Shown here piece after piece: positions 9,188 to 17,593 of a stretch of 64,000 bases of DNA (within the stretch, counting starts at the first letter, position 1; each line of letters begins with the position of its first letter). The notes below the pieces were generated by a model that saw nothing but the letters and a program-made list of their open reading frames with translations, was not told the origin of the DNA and searched no databases. Where the stretch lies: the NCBI RefSeq assembly GCF_018687075.1, contig NZ_CP061285.1:1054001-1118000 (forward strand), read 5' to 3'. Source of the DNA: Polynucleobacter sp. MWH-UH35A. GTDB taxonomy: Bacteria > Pseudomonadota > Gammaproteobacteria > Burkholderiales > Burkholderiaceae. Position numbers and translations under genes: made by a program.

Positions 9188-9538
9188 TTATTGCATCTTT
9201 ATTTCGTAACTATCGCCACATGCAACAGGTCTCAGGGCCTTGGACTCTTGAAGCATTTGCACTAAGCCGTAATGAGACATTGTTTTTAGTGTCCGAGATA
9301 GGTTCCCTTGCTTTCTTCCGGTAAGCTCGGCCAACTCAGAAATTGATACAGGCTTGGATGCTCTAATGACATGCAACAGGGCTCTGTTTTCATCACTCAA
9401 TACCTGCGCCAATGAACGCATCGAGGTAAACCATATTTTTGGATCGGATGCCTTTGGCTTTAGATCGCCTCTAGCGATAGCCAAAACGCGCGCCCGAATA
9501 TCTTTTTGCGATGCGATACCTATTTTGATAACCTTCAT
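9188..9538 (-). CDS. HTH antitoxin of a TumE/TumA-like toxin-antitoxin pair
   Basis: A 116-residue DNA-binding protein. Its second half is a MarR-like winged helix-turn-helix (VLSDENRALLHVIRASKPVSISELAELTGRKQGNLSRTLKTMSHYGLV). This layout matches small HTH proteins, such as the HVO_A0114 group and TumA-type antitoxins, usually found next to a TumE-type toxin gene. It would neutralise the toxin and repress the operon. Its ATG overlaps the toxin stop by four bases, so the two are translationally coupled, and the toxin gene comes first. Function is inferred from context and family resemblance. Confidence 0.72.
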   Translation of the reverse strand: MKVIKIGIASQKDIRARVLAIARGDLKPKASDPKIWFTSMRSLAQVLSDENRALLHVIRASKPVSISELAELTGRKQGNLSRTLKTMSHYGLVQMLQESKALRPVACGDSYEIKMQ

Positions 9539-9891
9539 ATCTCTTTATCCACCTTTAAGACTTTATCAACATCGACAAAAAAATCACTTAACAATTGGTG
9601 CGCATCCTTAAACTCATAGGTGACGCCAGGATCACTTGAGCTACGATGTCTGTGATCATATGCCAATTTTCGACCTGAATAACCTGTTCTTAGCTTTACC
9701 GCATGAGCATTGTCATAGCCCAAAATTCTCAAACCTTTGGAATTGTGCAGGGTTAATGAATAGCGTATTCCATGAGGTATTGCATCACTAACGTCCACTT
9801 GCCAAGCCTCAATCTTTACCCAATACCCATCACCTTGATCAATGACCTCTTGGTGAAGATCCAAAAGAGTGACAATTCCACGTTTTCCCAT
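9535..9891 (-). CDS. TumE-like toxin family protein
   Basis: A 118-residue protein with the pattern of TumE / DUF6516 family toxins. It has an N-terminal beta-rich core (GYWVKIEAWQVDVSDAIPHGIRYSLTLHN), then GLRILGYDNAH and the basic segment KLAYDHRHRSS, and ends with a helix rich in DFFVDVDKVL. TumE proteins are reported as toxins partnered by a small HTH antitoxin, exactly the neighbour found here with a four-base overlap. The mode of action of this member is unknown. A perfect 19-base palindrome sits 9 bases before its start and is the likely operator. It is the first gene of a two-gene operon, which is the less common toxin-first order. Confidence 0.7.
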   Translation of the reverse strand: MGKRGIVTLLDLHQEVIDQGDGYWVKIEAWQVDVSDAIPHGIRYSLTLHNSKGLRILGYDNAHAVKLRTGYSGRKLAYDHRHRSSSDPGVTYEFKDAHQLLSDFFVDVDKVLKVDKEI

Positions 9892-9900
9892 TACTCATGA

Positions 9901-9919
9901 TATATCATCAGATGATATA
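9901..9919 (-). promoter_or_regulatory. Palindromic operator of the TumE-like TA operon
   Basis: TATATCATC-A-GATGATATA is a perfect inverted repeat with 9-base arms and one central base. It lies 9 bases upstream of the toxin ATG, where the promoter must be. The symmetric form suits a dimeric HTH repressor such as the antitoxin encoded in this operon. Autoregulation is inferred. Confidence 0.7.
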
Positions 9920-9951
9920 CCAAAAGTAACAGCCACGATCAAATCATGGGC

Positions 9952-10257
9952 TTATTTCGCTGGCGGAAAACCTGCCTTTTGTTCCCACATATTGTTAAAG
10001 ACGTTGATAATCGGCTTTTCATAAACACCAGCCTTGGTATAAGGCTCATCTTTTAACCATGCATCGACATCTGCCCTACTAGGAAAATCAATTGCAATCA
10101 AACTACCAAGAGTAGTTTTGCCATCTTCCGATGTGAGGGGCCCAGCAAAAGCCATACGGTCAGCCATTTTTGCTAAATAAGCGCGGTGCTCAGGACGAAC
10201 CTGTACTCGCAAGTCTGCAGTTCCAGGACGATCCATCAATAACATTGTAAAAATCAT
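9952..10257 (-). CDS. YciI family protein
   Basis: A 101-residue ferredoxin-like alpha/beta-barrel protein of the YciI / DGPF-type family. Typical features: the first strand MIFTMLLMDRPG; RPEHRAYLAKMADRMAFAGPL, which holds the family histidine; the GSLIAIDFPSRADVDAWLKDEPY segment; and AGVYEKPIINVFNNMW. Members are cytoplasmic dimers. Enzymatic roles are known for only a few (for example chlorohydroquinone dechlorination), so no substrate can be given. It stands alone, transcribed toward the TA pair. Confidence 0.85.
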   Translation of the reverse strand: MIFTMLLMDRPGTADLRVQVRPEHRAYLAKMADRMAFAGPLTSEDGKTTLGSLIAIDFPSRADVDAWLKDEPYTKAGVYEKPIINVFNNMWEQKAGFPPAK

Positions 10258-10324
10258 TTTTTCTCCAATATTGAATTGTTTTGTAATGCCAACTAACTAG
10301 ATACTAAGGGAAGTTGTAAAAGAA

Positions 10325-10346
10325 AAAACCACCCGAAGGTGGTTTT
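10325..10346 (-). terminator. Terminator after tRNA-Ser
   Basis: Perfect 9-bp stem AAAACCACC / GGTGGTTTT with the loop CGAA. On the minus strand it is followed by further T residues. It lies 9 bases beyond the tRNA-Ser 3' end and so ends that transcript. Confidence 0.8.
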
Positions 10347-10355
10347 CTTGATGCT

Positions 10356-10446
10356 TGGCGGAAGGGGCGGGATTCGAACCCGCGGTAGGCTATTAACCTA
10401 CGCACGCTTTCCAGGCGTGTGACTTAAACCGCTCATCCACCCTTCC
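10356..10446 (-). tRNA. tRNA-Ser (anticodon GGA)
   Basis: 91 bases with an encoded CCA. The acceptor stem GGAAGGG pairs with CCCTTCC, the discriminator is G, the anticodon loop reads CTGGAAA with GGA, and the T arm is GCGGG-TTCGAAT-CCCGC. A long variable arm (GCGTAGG...CCTACCGC region) is typical of class II serine tRNAs. A TATAAT box at 10459-10464 is correctly spaced for its promoter. Confidence 0.96.
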
Positions 10447-10458
10447 GTACAGCTTGCA

Positions 10459-10464
10459 ATTATA
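10459..10464 (-). promoter_or_regulatory. -10 box of tRNA-Ser
   Basis: Consensus TATAAT on the minus strand, ending 12 bases before the tRNA 5' end, so transcription should start just before the mature tRNA. No convincing -35 box is visible in the GC-rich stretch upstream. Confidence 0.55.
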
Positions 10465-10506
10465 CGATTGCCGGAAGGGGTGGGCTCTAAAAGCGTGTTT
10501 AGACGC

Positions 10507-12480
10507 TTACAAAGACTCTTTGAGTTGTTCCAAGATGTGTGGATTCTCAAGGGTTGAGGTGTCTTGAGTAACCTCTTCACCTTTAGCAATCACACGCAAG
10601 AGACGGCGCATGATCTTGCCAGAACGAGTCTTAGGCAAGTTGTCGCCGAAACGGACATCCTTAGGCTTAGCAATTGGGCCGATCTCTTTACCAACCCAGT
10701 TACGCAACTCAGTAGCAACTTTCTTCGCCTCTTCACCTGTTGGACGACCACCTTTGAGAACCACGAATACACAAATGGCTTCACCAGTGAGCTCATCTGG
10801 ACGACCTACCACTGCGGCTTCAGCCACTAATGGATTGGCCACTAAGCAAGATTCGATTTCCATCGTACCCATGCGGTGACCAGAAACGTTCAACACGTCA
10901 TCGATACGGCCAGTAATCGTGAAGTAACCAGTGTCCTTGTTACGGATTGCACCGTCGCCTGCAAGGTACAAGTTGCCACCCAATTCTTCTGGGAAGTAAG
11001 ACTTCACGAAACGATCAGGATCATTCCAAATCGTACGAATCATTGAAGGCCATGGACGCTTCACAACCAAGATACCGCCTTGGCCATTAGGAACATCAAC
11101 GCCCGCCTCATCCACAATCGCTGCCTGAATACCTGGCAATGGCAATGTGCATGAGCCTGGAATCATTGGTGTTGCGCCTGGCAATGGAGAGATCATGTGT
11201 CCGCCAGTTTCCGTTTGCCAGAAAGTATCAGCGATTGGGCAACGTGAGCCACCCACATTTTCGTAGTACCACATCCAAGCTTCTGGATTGATTGGCTCAC
11301 CTACTGAACCCAAGAGACGCAGTGATGACAAATCGAAGCTCTTTGGATGCACTGCCTGATCATTACTAGATGCTTTGATCAATGAACGAATCGCCGTTGG
11401 TGCTGTGTAGAAAATACTTGCTTTGTGTTTTTGGATCATTTCCCAGAAACGGCCAGCATTTGGGTAGGTTGGCACACCTTCAAATACGATCTCAGTAGCG
11501 CCCACAGCGAGTGGACCATAAGTAATGTAGGAGTGGCCTGTTACCCAACCAATGTCAGCAGTACACCAGAACACATCGTTAGGCTTAATGTCGAAGGTCC
11601 ATTTCATTGTGAGGATTGCCCACAACAAGTAACCGCCGGTTGAATGTTGAACACCTTTTGGCTTACCAGTTGAACCTGATGTGTAAAGAATAAACAATGG
11701 ATGCTCAGCGCTAACCCACTCAGGCTCACAAGTTGTCGCCTCATTCGCAACAATCTCTTGCATCCAAACGTCACGGCCAGCCTGCATATTGATATCGGTA
11801 CCAGTGCGTTTGCTGACGATGACATGCTTAACTTTAGGGCACTCGCCTGTTGATAGCGCTTCATCGCAAATCGCCTTCAATGGCAATGCTTTACCACCAC
11901 GGTATTGACCATCAGCAGTAATCACGGCAACTGCACCAACGTCCATAATGCGGTCACGCAAAGCTTGGGCAGAGAAGCCGCCAAATACAACAGAGTGAAT
12001 AGCGCCGATACGGGCACAGGCTTGCATAGCAACAATACCTTCAATGGTCATTGCCATGTAAATTATGACGCTGTCACCAGACTTGATGCCCATCTTGCGC
12101 AATGCGTTTGCCATTTTGCAAACGCGCTCAAGCATCTCTTTATAAGTTACTTTAGTAACCGTGCCGTCATCCGCTTCAAAGATGATGGCAGTCTTCTCGC
12201 CTAAGCCAGCTTCTACTTGACGATCTAAACAGTTATAAGAGGCATTCGTTGTACCATCTTCGAACCATTTATAGAAAGGTGCTTTGGACTCATCCAACAC
12301 TTTAGTGAATGGCTTTTTCCAATAGATGTTTTCTTTAGCAAGACGACCCCAGAAACCGTCGTAATCTGAATTAGCTTCAGCACACAGCTTGTTATAGGCT
12401 TCCATGCCTGGAATGGCCGCACTCTTTACAAAATCTGCAGGCGGGTTAAATACGCGATTTTCTTGCTTTAATGGTTCCAT
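10507..12480 (-). CDS. acs: Acetyl-CoA synthetase
   Basis: AMP-forming enzyme that converts acetate, ATP and CoA to acetyl-CoA, the main route for acetate use. At 657 residues it has the usual length. Visible motifs are the P-loop-like signature [13 protein letters not shown], the [14 protein letters not shown] and YGPL segments, [16 protein letters not shown], and the C-terminal hinge [16 protein letters not shown]. Lys622 in [11 protein letters not shown] is the conserved catalytic lysine that is acetylated to switch the enzyme off in many bacteria. Cytoplasmic. It stands alone, divergent from fumarase across a 178-base gap; that gap contains a GCGA-CATTTTC-TCGC repeat but no clear promoter boxes. 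Confidence 0.97.
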   Translation of the reverse strand: MEPLKQENRVFNPPADFVKSAAIPGMEAYNKLCAEANSDYDGFWGRLAKENIYWKKPFTKVLDESKAPFYKWFEDGTTNASYNCLDRQVEAGLGEKTAIIFEADDGTVTKVTYKEMLERVCKMANALRKMGIKSGDSVIIYMAMTIEGIVAMQACARIGAIHSVVFGGFSAQALRDRIMDVGAVAVITADGQYRGGKALPLKAICDEALSTGECPKVKHVIVSKRTGTDINMQAGRDVWMQEIVANEATTCEPEWVSAEHPLFILYTSGSTGKPKGVQHSTGGYLLWAILTMKWTFDIKPNDVFWCTADIGWVTGHSYITYGPLAVGATEIVFEGVPTYPNAGRFWEMIQKHKASIFYTAPTAIRSLIKASSNDQAVHPKSFDLSSLRLLGSVGEPINPEAWMWYYENVGGSRCPIADTFWQTETGGHMISPLPGATPMIPGSCTLPLPGIQAAIVDEAGVDVPNGQGGILVVKRPWPSMIRTIWNDPDRFVKSYFPEELGGNLYLAGDGAIRNKDTGYFTITGRIDDVLNVSGHRMGTMEIESCLVANPLVAEAAVVGRPDELTGEAICVFVVLKGGRPTGEEAKKVATELRNWVGKEIGPIAKPKDVRFGDNLPKTRSGKIMRRLLRVIAKGEEVTQDTSTLENPHILEQLKESL

Positions 12481-12658
12481 GCTTACAGCCCTCTATCAAA
12501 TAATCAATAATCTAAAATAATGCGAGAAAATGTCGCAAAATGACAGGTATTCACCCTCAAGACCTTAGAAGATAAGTGAAAACACTGGGGATTTGCTCTA
12601 TGGCAAACCCTTAAAATAGGGGAAACCTTACTAATAATGTGGAAATAAGCCTAAAACC

Positions 12659-14182
12659 ATGACCAATATCAAACAAAACGACCTGATTCAAAGCGTTGCA
12701 GACGCATTCCAGTTCATCTCTTATTACCACCCAAAAGACTTTATTACCGCCATGGGCAAGGCTTATGAGCTTGAGCAAGGTCATGGCGCAAAGGATGCGA
12801 TTGCGCAAATTTTGACCAATAGCCGGATGTGCGCCGAGGGTCACCGACCCTTGTGCCAAGACACTGGCATTGCAGTCGTTTTCCTCAAAATTGGTATGAA
12901 TGTCCAATGGCCTGATGCCACGATGAGTGTTGCTGATATGGTGAATGAGGGAGTGCGTCGCGCCTATCTCAATCCAGACAATATGTTGCGCGCTTCAGTC
13001 CTCACAGATCCAGCAGGTAAACGCAAAAATACCGGAGACAATACTCCTGCTGTAATCCATTATGAAATCGTCCCAGGCGATGACGTAGAAGTAATTTGCG
13101 CAGCCAAAGGCGGCGGCTCAGAGAACAAAGCCAAGATGGTCATGCTCAACCCTTCTGACTCGATCGTTGATTGGGTTCTCAAAACGGTTCCTACAATGGG
13201 TGCCGGTTGGTGCCCTCCTGGCATCTTGGGTATTGGCATTGGCGGCACACCAGAAAAAGCCATGCTCATGGCAAAAGAGTCATTAATGGGTCCGGTGGAT
13301 ATTCAGGAACTGATTGCTCGTGGCGCCAAGACTCGTGCTGAAGAACTTCGCTTGGAGCTCTACGAGAAAGTAAACAAACTCGGCATTGGTGCACAAGGCC
13401 TTGGTGGCTTAGCTACCGTGCTGGATATCAAGATCATGGAATACCCAACGCATGCAGCATCATTGCCGGTGGCGATGATTCCGAACTGCGCAGCTACACG
13501 TCACGTGCATTTCCATTTGCATGGCGACGGTCCCGCAAAGCTCGAGGCACCCTCCTTATCTGATTGGCCAGCTGTCACCTGGACACCAGATGTTCAAAAA
13601 TCCAAGCGCGTCAATTTAGATACATTGACTGCTGCAGAAGTGGCTAGCTGGAAACCAGGCGAAACCTTATTGCTCAACGGCAAAATTTTGACTGGCCGTG
13701 ACGCTGCACATAAGCGCATTCAGGACATGCTAGCCAAAGGTGAAGAATTGCCTGTCAGCTTTAAAGACCGCGTGATCTACTACGTTGGCCCAGTGGATCC
13801 TGTGCGTGATGAAGCGGTTGGCCCAGCAGGCCCTACTACTGCCACCCGCATGGATAAGTTCACCGAAATGATGCTTGCTAAAACCGGTTTGATCTCCATG
13901 ATTGGCAAAGCCGAGCGCGGACCAGAAGCAATTGAAGCCATCAAGAAACATAAGTCAGCCTACCTCATGGCTGTTGGTGGCGCTGCTTACTTAGTATCTA
14001 AGGCTATTCAAACTTCAAAAGTGGTTGGCTTTGCTGACCTAGGCATGGAAGCCATTTATGAGTTTGATGTTAAAGATATGCCGGTCACGGTTGCTGTGAA
14101 CTCTGAAGGCATTTCTATGCACAATGAAGGCCCACGTGAATGGCAAGCCAAGATTGCGGGCATTCCGGTAAAGGTCGCTTAA
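12659..14182 (+). CDS. fumA: Fumarate hydratase, class I (iron-sulfur)
   Basis: Interconverts fumarate and malate in the TCA cycle using an oxygen-sensitive [4Fe-4S] cluster. The 507-residue chain fuses the alpha domain (CAEGHRPLCQDTGIAVVF, GSENKAKMVMLNPSDSIVDW, GAGWCPPGILGIGIGG) and the beta domain (LLLNGKILTGRDAAHKRI, VGPVDPVRDEAVGPAGPTTATRMD). This is the single-chain form; the cysteines in the alpha motifs are the cluster ligands. A related tartrate dehydratase is less likely because that is normally two chains. First gene of a plus-strand group; murI follows after 39 bases. Confidence 0.95.
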   Translation: MTNIKQNDLIQSVADAFQFISYYHPKDFITAMGKAYELEQGHGAKDAIAQILTNSRMCAEGHRPLCQDTGIAVVFLKIGMNVQWPDATMSVADMVNEGVRRAYLNPDNMLRASVLTDPAGKRKNTGDNTPAVIHYEIVPGDDVEVICAAKGGGSENKAKMVMLNPSDSIVDWVLKTVPTMGAGWCPPGILGIGIGGTPEKAMLMAKESLMGPVDIQELIARGAKTRAEELRLELYEKVNKLGIGAQGLGGLATVLDIKIMEYPTHAASLPVAMIPNCAATRHVHFHLHGDGPAKLEAPSLSDWPAVTWTPDVQKSKRVNLDTLTAAEVASWKPGETLLLNGKILTGRDAAHKRIQDMLAKGEELPVSFKDRVIYYVGPVDPVRDEAVGPAGPTTATRMDKFTEMMLAKTGLISMIGKAERGPEAIEAIKKHKSAYLMAVGGAAYLVSKAIQTSKVVGFADLGMEAIYEFDVKDMPVTVAVNSEGISMHNEGPREWQAKIAGIPVKVA

Positions 14183-14221
14183 TTACAAAGCTCCTAATTA
14201 TCAAAATACATTGGCAATTCA

Positions 14222-15028
14222 TTGGCACTAATCGGAGTATTTGATTCTGGCGTTGGAGGCTTATCCATTTTGGATGAGGCTCTGCGCCAACTTCCCGAGC
14301 ATGATTACATTTATCTTGCCGACTCTGCCAATGCGCCTTATGGGGAAAAATCAAGCGACTGGATTGCGGCACGCAGCCTTGAGCTGTGCCGTCATCTAGC
14401 AAGCCAAGGGTGTGATGCCATCGTAGTTGCATGCAATACTGCAACTGCAGAAGCAATCAAACAAATTCGGGAAACGCTCTCCATTCCGATCATTGGCGTT
14501 GAGCCAGGCATTAAGCCAGCCGCAATGCAATCTCACAATAATATTGTTGGCGTTCTCGCTACTGAAGCCACGCTCAAGAGCGATAAATTTAATGCTCTGT
14601 TAAATACGCTCCCGAATAATTGCCAGTTCATTAAGCAGGCTGGCGCAGGCTTAGTTCCTTTGATTGAATCAGGAAAAGCCGATAGCGAAGAAACGTTAGA
14701 GTTACTAGCAAAACATCTTGAACCAATACAGGATGCTGGTGCAGATACACTGGTGCTTGGCTGTACCCACTATCCCTTTCTCAGAAAATCCATTCGCAAA
14801 TTACTGGGTGAGTCCATCACACTGATTGACACTAGCGATGCAGTGGTAAGACAACTCAAGAGGCAGCTAGAGCCCCTTCAAAAAGAGGGTTGGCTGAAGA
14901 ACTACGGTTCAGTATTGCTTCTCAGTAGCAAGGACGATGCATCCTTATTGCAAATGGCGCAAGAATTAATGTCTGCTGATCTCAGCCTGCATTCCGTAGA
15001 AGCGCACATCTTAGGCAAAACAAGATGA
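14222..15028 (+). CDS. murI: Glutamate racemase
   Basis: Makes D-glutamate for peptidoglycan. The two catalytic cysteines are present: Cys71 in VVACNTATAEA and Cys181 in LGCTHYPFL, together with the N-terminal FDSGVGGLSIL and YLADSANAPYGEKS. Length 268 is normal. The start is a TTG at 14222; no in-frame ATG or GTG upstream fits, and the reading begins at the conserved ALIGVFDSGVGG, so almost nothing could be missing. The stop overlaps the tonB ATG by four bases, coupling cell-wall and envelope energy genes in one operon. Confidence 0.95.
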   Translation: MALIGVFDSGVGGLSILDEALRQLPEHDYIYLADSANAPYGEKSSDWIAARSLELCRHLASQGCDAIVVACNTATAEAIKQIRETLSIPIIGVEPGIKPAAMQSHNNIVGVLATEATLKSDKFNALLNTLPNNCQFIKQAGAGLVPLIESGKADSEETLELLAKHLEPIQDAGADTLVLGCTHYPFLRKSIRKLLGESITLIDTSDAVVRQLKRQLEPLQKEGWLKNYGSVLLLSSKDDASLLQMAQELMSADLSLHSVEAHILGKTR

Positions 15029-15717
15029 GCTCTTTTCTCAATAAATTAGATGACTTTCTGCCGTTCACGAAAACTGAACGCATCATTATTGCAATCGTAT
15101 TGCTCTTGCACGCGCTGCCTGCTCTTGAATTTATCCACCTGAGCAAGCGCCCTCCAGTTTTGGACGATACGCGCGTCATGGCCAATCTAGTAAGCCCAGA
15201 AGCCTCCCAACAGCCGCCTGCTGCCGCTCCACCGAAGCCCAAAGAAGAGAAAAAGGCAGTAAAGGAGAAGACTAAAGAAAAGCCTTTGGAGAAACCCAGC
15301 CCAACCCAGGCACAACAGACGCCACAGCAAAACCAACCACAAAGTAAAACGGATGCTCAGTCAGCATCCCAAACGCAAAATGCAGCAGTTGCCCCTGCAA
15401 CTAGTGGGGGCGCTAGTGGCACACCGATTCAGACAGACATTGGTAAACTGGTTGTGGTTTATCAGCCCGATGCAGATGCCTACTATCCTTCATTCTCTAA
15501 ACGCTCTGGAGAACAAGGGGCGGTTGTAGTGCGCTTAATTATTGATGAAACAGGAAGTGTTGAAGATGTAGCATTGCTGCAGTCAAGCACCTTTCCTAGG
15601 CTTGATCGCGCCGCTACCGATATTGGCAGACGCTATCGCTTTAAACCGTTTTTAGTAAATGGATCACCCCAAAGAATTTCCACCAATCTTTTAATTAAAT
15701 TTAATCTCAAGAATTAA
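15025..15717 (+). CDS. tonB: TonB family energy transducer
   Basis: Periplasm-spanning protein that transmits proton-motive energy from ExbB/ExbD to outer-membrane receptors. One N-terminal membrane segment (IIIAIVLLLHALPALEFI) is followed by a proline/lysine/glutamine-rich rod at about residues 60-130 (PPAAAPPKPKEEKKAV and PTQAQQTPQQNQPQ). The C-terminal TonB fold contains QGAVVVRLIIDETGSVEDVAL and RRYRFKPFLVNGSPQRIS. A strict TonB YP motif is replaced by YYPSFSKRSGEQG, common in this subgroup. Followed after 5 bases by exbB, forming tonB-exbB-exbD. TolA is unlikely because of the C-terminal TonB fold. Confidence 0.88.
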   Translation: MSSFLNKLDDFLPFTKTERIIIAIVLLLHALPALEFIHLSKRPPVLDDTRVMANLVSPEASQQPPAAAPPKPKEEKKAVKEKTKEKPLEKPSPTQAQQTPQQNQPQSKTDAQSASQTQNAAVAPATSGGASGTPIQTDIGKLVVVYQPDADAYYPSFSKRSGEQGAVVVRLIIDETGSVEDVALLQSSTFPRLDRAATDIGRRYRFKPFLVNGSPQRISTNLLIKFNLKN

Positions 15718-15722
15718 TCAAT

Positions 15723-16415
15723 ATGAATACACCATTTGGCATAGCGAATCTTTGGCTTGAAGGCGATGCAATTACTCGTTTTGTGGCAATTGCTCTGCTC
15801 ACCTGCTCTATTGTGACTTGGGTAATTCTGCTAACCCGCCTTTGGGATTTACGCAATCTACGTAAACTCAAACCTGAACTCGAGCAGTTTTGGCGCGCCA
15901 CTTCTTTTGAGCAAGGCTTACAAGCCTTTAGTAATCACGCTGCTAATCCCTATTATCAAATTGCTAAATCAGCAACAAAAGCATCGGCACACCACCAAAA
16001 CCAATCCACCAATCATCGTGAATTGTTGCAAACACTGAACTATTCCGAGTGGATGGCCAGAAGCATCAAAAATAGCGTTGATGGTATTGCCGCTAGCTTG
16101 CAGAAGGGTTTAACTTTCCTGGGCTCCACTGGCGCCATTTCCCCGTTTATTGGCTTGTTTGGTACGGTGTGGGGCATCTACCATGCCTTAATCTCCATTA
16201 GCAGCTCTGGTAGCGCACAGATCGATCAGGTTGCCGGACCAATTGGAGAGGCGCTCATCATGACTGCACTTGGATTAGCGGTAGCGATTCCTGCAGTTCT
16301 TGCCTTTAACGCCATTAATCGCGCTAACAAATTATTTGTTGCCGATCTGAATCGCTTTGGTAATGATCTATTAGCCTACTTTGTCACTGGTGCCCGCATA
16401 AGCTCCGGAGAATAA
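15723..16415 (+). CDS. exbB: ExbB/TolQ-type proton channel protein
   Basis: Inner-membrane component of the TonB motor. Membrane segments: one near residues 20-40 (FVAIALLTCSIVTWVILLT), then the two of the MotA/TolQ/ExbB domain in the C-terminal half (GSTGAISPFIGLFGTVWGIYHAL and GPIGEALIMTALGLAVAIPAVLAFNAI). These hold the conserved GLxGTVWG and GLAVAIPA motifs. Length 230 is usual. It sits between tonB and exbD with gaps of 5 and 2 bases, so it works with these rather than with Tol/Pal proteins. Confidence 0.92.
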   Translation: MNTPFGIANLWLEGDAITRFVAIALLTCSIVTWVILLTRLWDLRNLRKLKPELEQFWRATSFEQGLQAFSNHAANPYYQIAKSATKASAHHQNQSTNHRELLQTLNYSEWMARSIKNSVDGIAASLQKGLTFLGSTGAISPFIGLFGTVWGIYHALISISSSGSAQIDQVAGPIGEALIMTALGLAVAIPAVLAFNAINRANKLFVADLNRFGNDLLAYFVTGARISSGE

Positions 16416-16417
16416 TC

Positions 16418-16831
16418 ATGTCTTTTCATATTCAAGACGAACAAAACGACGATAGCATCATGTCGGAAATCAATATGACGCCCATGGTGGACGTCATGTT
16501 GGTACTACTGATTATCTTCATCATCACCCTGCCAGTCATTCAACAGGCAGTGAAAGTAGAGCTGCCAAAAGCCAATAGCGTCCGTAATGAAGTGAAGCCT
16601 GAATCCGTTCAACTATCAATTAATGCTAACGGTCAAATCTTCTGGAACAGCACACCGATTGATCTGAAAACCTTTGATGGCTATGCAGAAAAAGCTGCTC
16701 AAAAGGATCCCCAACCAGAAATCAATCTACGCGCTGATAAGTCAGTGAAGTATGAGTATGTCGCTCAAGTACTAGCTGCCTCACGTCGTGCTGGCCTCAC
16801 TAAATTAGGATTTGTCACTGAGCCAAATTAA
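16418..16831 (+). CDS. exbD: ExbD/TolR-type protein
   Basis: Partner of ExbB. The cytoplasmic N-terminus SEINMTPMVDVMLVLLIIFIIT contains the conserved membrane aspartate (in MVDVMLVLL) that carries protons. The rest is a periplasmic domain ending RADKSVKYEYVAQVLAASRRAGLTKLGFVTEP, which is the ExbD/TolR fold. At 137 residues it is complete. Last gene of the murI-tonB-exbB-exbD operon; no clear hairpin terminator is seen before the convergent gene at 16876. Confidence 0.93.
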   Translation: MSFHIQDEQNDDSIMSEINMTPMVDVMLVLLIIFIITLPVIQQAVKVELPKANSVRNEVKPESVQLSINANGQIFWNSTPIDLKTFDGYAEKAAQKDPQPEINLRADKSVKYEYVAQVLAASRRAGLTKLGFVTEPN

Positions 16832-16875
16832 AGATTAGTTTGGCAGAGAAAAGCTTGGCTTATTGGATCGCCTGC

Positions 16876-17343
16876 TTATTTAGTTTTGTAAGGCAATTTA
16901 GAGAGCACGCATGTCTCTTCGCTGGTATGAGTACCGTTACCGATCGTGGCACCTAAGATACCACCCTGAATTTTTTCTACCTTCTTGAACTTGCCAGTAA
17001 CTGGATCAAGAGTGATATTGGTAGTCACAGTACCAGCTGGGTAAGACACCCCCATCACTTCTTCTGGCGCAAACTTTGCCTCAATCAATATCAAAATATT
17101 GGGGCGTGCAAGTGTGATGCTTTTGACAACCTGCGATCCCAATGCATCCGACTGATCTAAATCCCGGCCATCCAAATACATCTTTGCCTTTTGTGCGCCT
17201 GAAGCTAGCATCAGCTTCATTTCATATTCTTCGGTATAACCTTTTTCTGAGCGCTTGCAGTTAAATTCCATAACGTCTATGCCCCATGCCGCCAGAGATG
17301 AGAAGGTCAGGCAAGAACAAATTAAAATTTTGGGTAGATTCAT
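16876..17343 (-). CDS. Exported protein of unknown function
   Basis: 155 residues from ATG 17343, which I prefer because an earlier in-frame start at 17388 would lie inside the tRNA-Leu gene. The N-terminus MNLPKILICSCLTFSSLAAWG is a signal peptide. The mature part has two cysteines far apart (FNCKRSE and EETCVLSKL), likely joined in the periplasm, and strand-rich segments such as SITLARPNILILIEAKF. No family recognised. It lies just downstream of tRNA-Leu on the same strand, 15 bases away. Confidence 0.75.
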   Translation of the reverse strand: MNLPKILICSCLTFSSLAAWGIDVMEFNCKRSEKGYTEEYEMKLMLASGAQKAKMYLDGRDLDQSDALGSQVVKSITLARPNILILIEAKFAPEEVMGVSYPAGTVTTNITLDPVTGKFKKVEKIQGGILGATIGNGTHTSEETCVLSKLPYKTK

Positions 17344-17358
17344 ATGTGTGAGTGTCTT

Positions 17359-17447
17359 TGGTGCCCGAGGCCGGAATCGAACCGGCACGACTTTTTTGAG
17401 TCGGCAGATTTTAAATCTGCTGTGTCTACCGATTTCACCACTCGGGC
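17359..17447 (-). tRNA. tRNA-Leu (anticodon TAA)
   Basis: 89 bases with encoded CCA. Acceptor GCCCGAG pairs with CTCGGGC, the discriminator is A, the anticodon stem-loop is CAGATT-TAA-AATCTG, and the T arm is GCCGG-TTCGATT-CCGGC. A long variable arm (CGACTC...GAGTCG type) confirms a class II leucine tRNA. Confidence 0.96.
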
Positions 17448-17465
17448 CCGCACCAACAATAAAGC

Positions 17466-17503
17466 CGTGCTAAATAAATCAAGACAAACGAAATTTTAGC
17501 ACG
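17466..17503. repeat. Inverted repeat upstream of tRNA-Leu
   Basis: CGTGCTAAA (17466-17474) and TTTAGCACG (17495-17503) are perfect 9-base arms separated by 20 bases. The repeat lies in the gap between tRNA-Leu and the penicillin acylase gene, over the likely tRNA promoter. No T run follows on either strand, so a terminator is unlikely. A protein site or chance are both possible. Confidence 0.3.
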
Positions 17504-17593
17504 CAAGCCCCTGTTTACCCTCATGAAAGCCCCCAGAGTCCCTTTCGCCCCACAACCCAAGGCTGGACTTAACAAAACATCTAAAATATCTCC

